Source: Oscillospiraceae bacterium
Lineage (GTDB): Bacteria > Bacillota > Clostridia > Oscillospirales > Ruminococcaceae
Reading direction: 5' to 3'
Length of the DNA: 7,235 bases
Assembly: GCA_017394565.1 (NCBI GenBank)
Contig: JAFPXW010000275.1
Span: 1-7,235 of the forward strand
Notes under the pieces: generated by a model
The model's database searches: none
What the model was told of the DNA's origin: nothing
Seen by the model: the letters and a program-made list of their open reading frames with translations, nothing else
In this document: piece after piece, positions 1-4,642 of the stretch
Numbering within the stretch: position 1 is the stretch's first letter
How the letters are laid out: the number at the start of each line of letters is the position of its first letter
Program-made: the position numbers and the translations under genes

Positions 1-2
1 AA

Positions 3-23
3 AGTCCCCGTTTTTGGGGATTA
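3..23. other. Short hairpin at the window edge
   Basis: Four C:G pairs plus T:A close a TTTTT-containing loop (TCCCC, then GTTTTT, then GGGGA); the stem can be extended by a G:T and an A:T pair. No clear T-tract follows on the plus strand. It could be the end of an upstream terminator or part of the leader of the first gene. The sequence before it is missing, so its role is open. Confidence 0.3.
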
Positions 24-47
24 CATAAACAAGGAGTTGTTTTTTAC

Positions 48-584
48 ATGAAATTATACGTTACCCGACACGGAGAAACTGAATGGAATGCCCTTGACCA
101 GATCTGCGGCATTACTGACATCGCCCTGGCACCGGCAGGCATCGCACAGGCGCAGCAGCTTGCGGAGGAATGTGCGAAAGCCGGCGACATTCAGCGTATC
201 ATCGCCTCCCCGATGAAACGCGCCCAGATGACGGCAGGATTTGTTGCCGAGCGGCTCTCGCTGCCGGTCCAGACGGATGAACGTCTGCGTGAGTGGGACT
301 ACGGATCCTTCGAGGGCAAGCCGCGCCTGACGGAAGGCTTTTCGGATGCCAAAGCCGCGTGGGGCTGCAAGATGCCGGACGGCGGCGAATCGGTCTTTCA
401 GATCGTGCAGCGTGCCTACAATGTCATCGACGACGTCAAACGCCTGTATCCTGATGAAAATGTCCTTCTTGTCTGCCACGGCGGGATCTGCCGCGTGATC
501 GACAGCTATTTCTACGACATGACGACCGAGCGCTTCATGGGGTTCTTCATGGGCAACTGCGAGCTTCGGGTATACGAACTGTGA
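48..584 (+). CDS. Histidine phosphatase family protein (phosphoglycerate mutase-like)
   Basis: A 178-residue cytoplasmic phosphatase of the histidine phosphatase superfamily, which uses a phosphohistidine intermediate. The RHGE motif is at residues 7-10 (catalytic H8), followed by TEWN. A substrate-phosphate arginine lies in SPMKRA (R58), the acid residue in REWDYGSFEG (E82), and the second catalytic histidine in VCHGG (H144). The length fits the small single-domain branch, which includes alpha-ribazole phosphatases (CobC), broad-specificity phosphatases and cofactor-dependent mutase relatives. The sequence alone does not settle the substrate, and no cobalamin genes are nearby. The start is supported by AAGGAG at 31-36 with an 11-base gap, slightly long. 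No terminator is visible before the rex promoter, so read-through into rex is possible. Confidence 0.9.
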   Translation: MKLYVTRHGETEWNALDQICGITDIALAPAGIAQAQQLAEECAKAGDIQRIIASPMKRAQMTAGFVAERLSLPVQTDERLREWDYGSFEGKPRLTEGFSDAKAAWGCKMPDGGESVFQIVQRAYNVIDDVKRLYPDENVLLVCHGGICRVIDSYFYDMTTERFMGFFMGNCELRVYEL

Positions 585-622
585 TTATTTACGAAAAAAT
601 TTCCCGAATCGTTCAGAATTGA

Positions 623-651
623 TTGACTTTTGCGTCGGATTGGAGTATAAT
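623..651 (+). promoter_or_regulatory. Sigma-A type promoter of rex
   Basis: The -35 element TTGACT (623-628) and a perfect -10 TATAAT (646-651) are separated by 17 bases. Transcription should start near 658, giving a leader of about 100 bases before the preferred rex start. No typical Rex operator (TTGTTAA-N4-TTAACAA type) is seen around it, so autoregulation is not evident. Confidence 0.8.
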
Positions 652-666
652 GAGAATAGAGAGGTC

Positions 667-727
667 CCGGTGCGGCACGTCATGAAGCACCGGAGCGAAA
701 AAATGACCGTATCCGGAGGTTTCCGGA
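667..727 (+). promoter_or_regulatory. Structured 5' leader of rex with two hairpins
   Basis: Two perfect stems lie in the predicted rex leader. The first is CCGGTGC (667-673) with GCACCGG (687-693), 7 bp with a 13-base loop. The second is TCCGGA (712-717) with TCCGGA (722-727), 6 bp with a GGTT loop. The second ends 17 bases before the start of the strong ribosome binding site at 744. No T-tract follows either, so they are not terminators. They could affect RNA stability or translation. I recognise no known riboswitch class here. Confidence 0.45.
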
Positions 728-756
728 ACGGCCGGACTTTGGAGGGAGGCATTTTA

Positions 757-1404
757 ATGATGGACAAGTCGAATATTTCCAAACCCACACTCAGGCGGCT
801 TCCGGTGTATCTGAACTACCTGAAATCCTTGCCGGAGGACACGAAAACGATCTCGGCCACGGCGGTAGCAGGCGCACTCGGGCTCAATGAAGTGCAGGTG
901 CGAAAGGATCTGTCCGCAGCCAGCCGCAGCGGCGGCAAGCCGAAGATGGGTTATGATGTGACACAGCTCGTAGCGGATCTGGAGGAATTTCTGGGCTATC
1001 GCTCGACCAAATCGGCGGTGCTGATCGGAGTCGGCCGACTGGGCGGCGCACTGTTGTCGTTCAAGGGATTCAGCGAATGCGGCATCGAGATCGCGGCGGC
1101 GTTCGACAATGATCCGGCGAAGATCGGAACAGCCATCGGCGACATTCCGATCTATGACATCCGCGAACTGGGGGAAGTCTGTCAGGAGAAAGGTATCCTG
1201 ATCGGCATTATCACGACCAACCCGACGGAAGCCCAGACGCTTTGCGACAAGATGCTAGACAGCGGCATCCTCGCCATCTGGAATTTCTCCACCGCACACC
1301 TCGAAGTGCCGGACGGCATTATCGTACATAACGAGAACCTCGCTGTGTCCCTCGCCATGATCTCTCATGCGCTGGAGGAACGGATGGGGACGACGGAAGA
1401 ATAA
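757..1404 (+). CDS. rex: Redox-sensing transcriptional repressor Rex
   Basis: A 215-residue repressor that senses the NADH/NAD+ ratio and controls fermentation and respiration genes in Gram-positive bacteria. Residues 1 to about 75 form the winged helix DNA-binding domain (SKPTLRRLPVYLNYL, then the NEVQVRKDL recognition region). Residues about 85-205 form the Rossmann domain, with the dinucleotide motif GVGRLG at 91-96, AFDND at 115-119 and the conserved C-terminal part around WNFSTAHLEVP (175-185). Length matches the family. The start at 757 is chosen for GGGAGG at 744-749 with 7-base spacing. An in-frame ATG at 703 has GGAG 7 bases before it and would add 18 residues, but the family normally has only a short tail before the LRRLPVYL segment. 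ATG 760 directly follows and is also possible. Own promoter and terminator suggest a single-gene unit. Confidence 0.95.
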   Translation: MMDKSNISKPTLRRLPVYLNYLKSLPEDTKTISATAVAGALGLNEVQVRKDLSAASRSGGKPKMGYDVTQLVADLEEFLGYRSTKSAVLIGVGRLGGALLSFKGFSECGIEIAAAFDNDPAKIGTAIGDIPIYDIRELGEVCQEKGILIGIITTNPTEAQTLCDKMLDSGILAIWNFSTAHLEVPDGIIVHNENLAVSLAMISHALEERMGTTEE

Positions 1405-1416
1405 CCAGCAGTCAGA

Positions 1417-1457
1417 AAGGCTGCCTTACCGGAAATGATGGTAGGGCAGCCTTTTTT
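1417..1457 (+). terminator. Strong intrinsic terminator of rex, possibly bidirectional
   Basis: A 14-bp stem (left arm 1417-1430, right arm 1440-1453, one T:G pair, 9-base loop GGAAATGAT) runs into six T residues at 1452-1457. The facing XRE gene ends at 1460. On the minus strand the same stem has one A:C mismatch and only a short T run (TTTCT), so it may serve both genes but works best for rex. Confidence 0.92.
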
Positions 1458-1459
1458 GT

Positions 1460-1702
1460 TTAGTATAGCTCCTGTTCGAGATTGCGGAATTCGGGGGTGT
1501 CGAAGAAGTCGGTGATGCTGATGTCGAGTCCGTCGCAGAGCATTTTAATGGTAATGATGCCGATGTTCTTAGACTTGCGGTTTACAATGTCGTTTACGGT
1601 AGACTGCGTCAATCCGGATATGTTACTGAGTTTATTAACCGTTAATCCGCGTTCACGGCACAATGCTAAAATGCGGTCTGCTACCACGTCAGAAATGCTC
1701 AT
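1460..1702 (-). CDS. Small XRE-family helix-turn-helix repressor
   Basis: An 80-residue protein that is almost entirely one Cro/C1-type helix-turn-helix domain. Helix 2 and the recognition helix are in LTVNKLSNISGLTQSTVNDIV (residues about 20-41), followed by the helices around ITIKMLCDGLDISITDFF (about 50-67). It has no TPR-like peptide-binding domain, so it is not a standard RRNPP quorum regulator. Start ATG at 1702 is preceded by AAAGG (1711-1715) with 8-base spacing. It is divergent from the peptide/peptidase unit, and the shared intergenic region holds three inverted repeats, so the inferred job is a local repressor of that unit and perhaps of itself. The gene body also contains copies of the operator half-site. 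The family is common; this gene's ligand or inducer is unknown. Confidence 0.88.
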   Translation of the reverse strand: MSISDVVADRILALCRERGLTVNKLSNISGLTQSTVNDIVNRKSKNIGIITIKMLCDGLDISITDFFDTPEFRNLEQELY

Positions 1703-1745
1703 GCTATCATCCTTTCGTTTAGGGGGTATAATTTAATGATAGCAT
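1701..1745 (-). repeat. 10-bp inverted repeat over the XRE start codon
   Basis: ATGCTATCAT (1701-1710) and ATGATAGCAT (1736-1745) are perfect reverse complements separated by 25 bases. In a transcript that starts upstream of 1745, the stem would contain part of the XRE start codon (1700-1702), and the ribosome binding site (1711-1715) would lie in the loop next to the stem. The upstream arm also contains a possible extended -10 element on the minus strand (TGCTATCAT). A transcript starting from that element would lack the upstream arm. Confidence 0.6.
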
Positions 1746-1761
1746 TTTTAAAAACAAATAT

Positions 1762-1779
1762 TTACCGGATAACCGTTAA
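1762..1779. promoter_or_regulatory. Operator-like inverted repeat O1 (XRE-proximal)
   Basis: TTACCGG-ATAA-CCGTTAA matches the site at 1899-1916 at 15 of 18 positions. The right half is perfect and the left half has one change. It lies about 60 bp upstream of the XRE start codon, in the region where the XRE promoter should be, so it is the likely site for autoregulation (inference). Confidence 0.6.
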
Positions 1780-1792
1780 ACTATAAATCGGA

Positions 1793-1808
1793 AATAAAAC
1801 GTTTTATT
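1793..1808. repeat. Perfect 16-bp palindrome between O1 and O2
   Basis: AATAAAAC joined directly to GTTTTATT is a perfect palindrome with no spacer. It is followed by a second small inverted repeat, CAAAAT-cgaac-ATTTTG (1811-1827). Both differ in sequence from the CCGTTRA operators, so they may be a site for another DNA-binding protein or simply structure-prone A+T-rich DNA. Confidence 0.5.
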
Positions 1809-1835
1809 GACAAAATCGAACATTTTGATAAATTA
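1807..1835 (+). promoter_or_regulatory. Possible second, upstream promoter with a perfect -35
   Basis: TTGACA at 1807-1812 is a perfect -35 element, but the best -10 candidates at the right distance are poor (TAAATT at 1829-1834 after 16 bases, or AAATTA at 1830-1835 after 17). It may be a weak upstream promoter for the peptide/peptidase unit, or chance in A+T-rich DNA. Confidence 0.25.
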
Positions 1836-1851
1836 ACTTCGTGTATATTTA

Positions 1852-1869
1852 TTGACGGTAAACCGTTGA
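1852..1869. promoter_or_regulatory. Operator-like inverted repeat O2, overlapping the -35 element
   Basis: TTGACGG-TAAA-CCGTTGA is a perfect 7+7 inverted repeat with a 4-base spacer, identical to O3 except for G in place of A at the symmetric third positions. Its right end shares the TTGA of the -35 element at 1866-1871, so a bound repressor would cover the -35. Confidence 0.8.
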
Positions 1870-1894
1870 CTTATATAACTGTTCGTGATATAAT
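1866..1894 (+). promoter_or_regulatory. Main promoter of the peptide/peptidase unit
   Basis: TTGACT (1866-1871), a 17-base spacer and a perfect TATAAT (1889-1894). The predicted transcription start, near 1901, falls inside operator O3, and O2 overlaps the -35. This is a strong promoter under apparently tight repression. Confidence 0.85.
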
Positions 1895-1898
1895 ATAT

Positions 1899-1916
1899 TT
1901 AACGGTAAACCGTTAA
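1899..1916. promoter_or_regulatory. Operator-like inverted repeat O3, over the transcription start
   Basis: TTAACGG-TAAA-CCGTTAA is a perfect 7+7 inverted repeat with a 4-base spacer. It starts 5 bases after the -10 element and is offset 47 bp from O2, about four and a half helical turns. It is the best-formed copy and serves as the reference for the set. Confidence 0.82.
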
Positions 1917-1940
1917 TAATACAGAAAGGAGAGATGAAAA

Positions 1941-2009
1941 ATGGGCGCATTTGGTCTTTGCTGTGCATGGGTAAGCTTTTGTGCTGCGATTCTTCAGGCT
2001 CTGGTCTGA
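1941..2009 (+). CDS. Possible 22-residue hydrophobic, cysteine-bearing peptide
   Basis: This open frame encodes 22 residues: MGAFGLCC, then AWVSFC, then AAILQALV. It has no charged residue at all, three cysteines (positions 7, 8 and 14) and one tryptophan, and is long enough for one membrane-spanning helix. The ribosome binding site AAGGAG (1926-1931) is 9 bases from this ATG. A competing ATG at 1934 lies only 2 bases from the same site and opens a different frame of 35 codons (1934-2041) ending one base before the peptidase start. Position, spacing and the first-gene place in a tightly controlled transcript favour the 22-residue frame. It could be a small membrane toxin, a signal or lipid-interacting peptide, or a translated leader. 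I do not recognise the family; coding status is unproven. Confidence 0.45.
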   Translation: MGAFGLCCAWVSFCAAILQALV

Positions 2010-2042
2010 ATCAAGGCAATCATCTAATGAAAAGAAAGTGAG

Positions 2043-2930
2043 ATGGATGATATGAAAAAAACAAAGTGGGCTGGCATCCTGTTGGCAGCGGTCATGACAA
2101 TTTCGGCTGGAGCGCCAGCAATGGGTGCTAAAATGTTTGGGATGGGAGAAAGCGCGTCATTCATTCAGATGATCGATGCAAATGCAGCTGATGGCAGAAG
2201 ATTCAATCAGAATGAAAAACAGTGGAAGAACGGATACTACTACTACGGTAAAAGCCGTGATACGCTGTATAATGCTGGCTGCGGAATTTTTGCACTCGGA
2301 AATGCGGTATATGCTCTTAATGGAAACACTGTGGACATTCGCAGTATTGCTACATGGGCTTCTAATAATGGAAGCTGGCGACCTGGCAGTGGCGGACTTT
2401 GCCGTCAACCGTTTTATGATAAGATCACAGGTGCATACGGCGGACAATACGGGTTTAAAGTTACCTCCACAGGCTATGGAAATGTTAAGAGCAAGTCGCT
2501 CATCAATCACTTGTCAAATGGAGGAGTGGCTGTTGTCCATGTAAAGAATCATTTTATCGCGATTACCGGCTATAACGCATCTAATAGGACGTATCATGTA
2601 ATTGAGAGCGCGGTTTATTCCGGACGGAATCTTCCGGCAGATAGCTGGCAAGGGATCACGAAACTTTCTCGGGGAAATACAAATGTTGACTGGTATTGCT
2701 TAATTAGTAATACCTCGAAGCCAACGAAGTACTTTCCACGCTATACAGGCAATAGCAGTAGTATCGTGGTCGGTTTGCAGGCGGTAGGCGCGAATAGTTC
2801 TTACGATTATCGCCAGAAAATCTATGAGCGAAATATGCTCAATCACCTTCTCGGTAAGTATAGAGGAACAGCTACACAGAATACAGCAATGCTGCGTCTG
2901 CTGAAAGCTGGTCAGCTTATGAAGCCGTAA
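2043..2930 (+). CDS. Secreted C39-like cysteine peptidase with C-terminal wall-type domain
   Basis: A 295-residue exported protein. Residues 4-29 form a signal peptide (KKTK, then the hydrophobic run WAGILLAAVMTI, then a likely cleavage near APAMGA). Residues about 55-222 resemble the papain-like C39_2 fold: the nucleophile region NAGCGIFALGNAVYALNG (C80), the histidine in VKNHFIAITGYN (H170), and a following acidic position in YHVIES (E188). Residues about 229-295 (from KYFPRYTGNSSSIVVGL through GTATQNTAMLRLLKAG) resemble a C-terminal module that I recall on clostridial amidases and lysozymes, so wall attachment is likely. The substrate may be a peptide bond in a peptide or in peptidoglycan cross-links. 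Start may be ATG 2043 or ATG 2052; the latter begins MKKTK and looks more like a normal signal peptide. Base composition (about 44% G+C in two 60-base samples) is lower than neighbouring genes. Confidence 0.82.
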   Translation: MDDMKKTKWAGILLAAVMTISAGAPAMGAKMFGMGESASFIQMIDANAADGRRFNQNEKQWKNGYYYYGKSRDTLYNAGCGIFALGNAVYALNGNTVDIRSIATWASNNGSWRPGSGGLCRQPFYDKITGAYGGQYGFKVTSTGYGNVKSKSLINHLSNGGVAVVHVKNHFIAITGYNASNRTYHVIESAVYSGRNLPADSWQGITKLSRGNTNVDWYCLISNTSKPTKYFPRYTGNSSSIVVGLQAVGANSSYDYRQKIYERNMLNHLLGKYRGTATQNTAMLRLLKAGQLMKP

Positions 2931-2938
2931 TGAGTACG

Positions 2939-2972
2939 AAAGGGACTGTCGCAAGTCGCGGCAGTCCTTTTT
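2939..2972 (+). terminator. Intrinsic terminator of the peptidase unit
   Basis: The stem joins 2939-2952 (AAAGGGACTGTCGC) with 2958-2970, with one bulged G and one T:G pair, and ends in five T residues (2968-2972), nine bases after the stop codon. It closes the island before the esterase promoter. Confidence 0.88.
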
Positions 2973-2982
2973 ACAGATTCCA

Positions 2983-3011
2983 TTGACATTTCCATCAATA
3001 TTCTGTATAAT
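2983..3011 (+). promoter_or_regulatory. Consensus sigma-A promoter of the esterase gene
   Basis: TTGACA (2983-2988), a 17-base spacer and TATAAT (3006-3011) match the consensus at all twelve positions. The start of transcription is expected near 3018, leaving a short leader of about 30 bases. No inverted-repeat operator is visible over it. Confidence 0.9.
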
Positions 3012-3049
3012 GAAAGTACAGATTTATGAATGGAAAGGAAGTAATTTCA

Positions 3050-4546
3050 ATGCTCAAACCAGCCCCCATTTTCAAAGACCACATGGTATTGCAGCGCGAA
3101 AAGCCCCTGCGCATCTGGGGCAGCGGCGAGAACGATACCGTCGTGACTGCGGCGCTTGGCAGCCTGACCGGTACAGCACCCGTCAGGGACGGCAAGTGGG
3201 AAATGACACTGCCGCCGCTTCCGGCTGGCGGCCCGTATACGCTGGAACTTTCGGACGGGACGGATACGGTCGCATTGCATGACGTGATGCTCGGCGAGGT
3301 CTGGCTTTGCGGCGGACAGTCCAATATGGAACTCGTCCTGCGCGATTCCAAAGATCCCCAGCCTGCGCTCGATACCTGCGAACAGTCCGGCTTGCGGCTG
3401 TATCATGTCGGCAAGCGCGGCTATCTGGACGAGCAGTTCTATGCCGAGGAGGAAGCTTCCTGCTGGCAGCTCCCGAATGCGGATACCTGCCAGTACTGGA
3501 CGGCGGTCGGGTATCATTTCGGCGTGGAACTTGCCAAAAAACTCGGCGTGACTGTCGGTCTGGTCGAATGCAATTACGGCGGCACGTCCGCAAGCGCATG
3601 GATCAGCGAGGGACAGCTCGCATCGACTGCCATCGGGCAGAAATATCTCGAAGATTACCGCAAGGGTATGGAGGGGCTGACCGATGAGGAGGGCTGCCGC
3701 GCGTATCTGGAGTACTGCGAATACCACAATGCATGGCAGAAACGCATTGACGAGTGCTACCGCGAAAATCCTGCCATCCTGTGGGAGGACGCGCTGGCCA
3801 TCTGCGGCGAGAACCGCTACCCCGGCCCGCAAGCGCCGAACAATCCCCTGCGTCCGCACGGGCTGTACGACACGATGATCTCGCGGATCACACCGTTTGC
3901 GATGCGCGGCGTGCTTTACTATCAGGGCGAATCCGATGAACACCGTCCGGAGGAATATGCATCGCTCCTGCGCTCGATGATCGAGGAGTGGCGGCATGAT
4001 TTCTGCGACGAGGAACTGCCGTTCCTGATCGTGCAGCTCCCGATGTATGCGGTGCGCGAAACGATGGAGCTTGACCACTGGGCGCGGCTGCGCGAATCGC
4101 AGGAACTGGTTTACCGCACGGTGAAGCATACCGGACTTGCGTGTATTCCGGATCTTGGCGAATTTAATGAGATCCACCCGAAGGAAAAGCGCATCCCTGC
4201 GCATCGTCTGTATTTGCAGGCGCTGCGCGAGGTGTACCACTTGCAGGAAACCGGTACGACAGCGCCGATGGTGCGCGAGGTCTACCCGTTCGAGGGCGGC
4301 ATCCGCGTGGTGTTCGACAATGTGGACAATGGCCTGATCCTGCACGGTGAGGGCGGATTTGAGCTGCGTGATCCCGACGGGAACTGGCATCCTGCCAAGA
4401 CTGTCGCGAACGAGGAAAGCGTACAGGTCACAAGCCGCGAAGTACCGCAGCCGACGGGCGTTCGCTATGCGTGGTTCAATTTCGGACAGGTGACGCTGTT
4501 TGAACAGAACGGTCTGCCGGCAGCACCGTTCCGGAGATATATCTGA
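3050..4546 (+). CDS. SASA-family carbohydrate esterase (sialate O-acetylesterase-like)
   Basis: A 498-residue esterase expected to remove O-acetyl groups from sialic acids or from acetylated plant or host glycans. The SGNH-type nucleophile motif is GGQSNMEL (88-95, S91). The other conserved blocks are NYGGTSASAWIS (175-186), YYQGESDEH (290-298) and the catalytic acid/histidine block PDLGEFNEIHP (367-377, with H376 the likely catalytic histidine). There is a beta-rich segment before the Ser block (about 1-80) and a beta-rich C-terminal tail (about 405-498). There is no signal peptide, so it should act in the cytoplasm on imported sugars. The start at 3050 is chosen over an in-frame ATG at 3026 because AAAGGAAG (3034-3041) lies 8 bases before it and the family begins near the KPAPIFKDHMVLQ segment. 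It is a single-gene unit; no sugar transporter or sialidase is nearby. Confidence 0.9.
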   Translation: MLKPAPIFKDHMVLQREKPLRIWGSGENDTVVTAALGSLTGTAPVRDGKWEMTLPPLPAGGPYTLELSDGTDTVALHDVMLGEVWLCGGQSNMELVLRDSKDPQPALDTCEQSGLRLYHVGKRGYLDEQFYAEEEASCWQLPNADTCQYWTAVGYHFGVELAKKLGVTVGLVECNYGGTSASAWISEGQLASTAIGQKYLEDYRKGMEGLTDEEGCRAYLEYCEYHNAWQKRIDECYRENPAILWEDALAICGENRYPGPQAPNNPLRPHGLYDTMISRITPFAMRGVLYYQGESDEHRPEEYASLLRSMIEEWRHDFCDEELPFLIVQLPMYAVRETMELDHWARLRESQELVYRTVKHTGLACIPDLGEFNEIHPKEKRIPAHRLYLQALREVYHLQETGTTAPMVREVYPFEGGIRVVFDNVDNGLILHGEGGFELRDPDGNWHPAKTVANEESVQVTSREVPQPTGVRYAWFNFGQVTLFEQNGLPAAPFRRYI

Positions 4547-4553
4547 TGCAATC

Positions 4554-4594
4554 AATACAGCCCGAAAGTGATGCATACTTTCGGGCTGTATTTT
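4554..4594. terminator. Perfect 16-bp-stem terminator, likely bidirectional
   Basis: AATACAGCCCGAAAGT (4554-4569) and its exact reverse complement (4577-4592) flank the 7-base loop GATGCAT. On the plus strand the stem ends in TTTT (4591-4594). On the minus strand the stem ends in a T-containing run (GTATTGATT) and lies about 50 bases past the acetyltransferase stop, so it probably serves both converging units. Confidence 0.88.
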
Positions 4595-4620
4595 GTGCGT
4601 TTTTGAAAAATGACCTTCGG

Positions 4621-4636
4621 GTATTGCACACAATAC
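4621..4636. other. Small hairpin after the acetyltransferase gene
   Basis: GTATTG (4621-4626) and CAATAC (4631-4636) pair perfectly around CACA. On the minus strand a run of five T lies about ten bases further on, too far for a standard terminator. It may help the larger stem at 4554-4592. Confidence 0.3.
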
Positions 4637-4642
4637 GGAATT

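Noticed and set aside
619..756. N-terminal extension of Rex to a TTG at 619
   Set aside because: This start lies upstream of the promoter -35 element (623-628), so the mRNA would not include it, and the extra residues have no counterpart in the family.
1482..1736. Plus-strand open frame of 84 codons opposite the XRE gene
   Set aside because: The minus strand encodes a clear helix-turn-helix domain with a ribosome site, while the plus frame has no site and no domain.
1762..1916. CRISPR array
   Set aside because: The repeated units are palindromic operators at unequal spacing (90 and 47 bp), overlap promoter elements and lack uniform spacers or cas genes.
1460..2972. Idea that the XRE gene and the 22-residue peptide form an RRNPP (Rgg/PlcR-like) quorum pair
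   Set aside because: The regulator is only 80 residues and lacks the TPR-like peptide-binding domain required for that family, so the classical mechanism does not apply.
1460..2972. Insertion sequence, phage or integrase signs flanking the island
   Set aside because: No transposase, integrase, terminal inverted repeats, target duplication or tRNA-like attachment site was found at the borders; transfer is supported only by composition.
3047..4633. A 528-codon open frame on the minus strand opposite the esterase gene
   Set aside because: It mirrors a well-supported esterase with clear catalytic motifs; its translation is low-complexity, rich in Arg, Ala and His, and matches no family. It is a shadow of G+C-rich codons.
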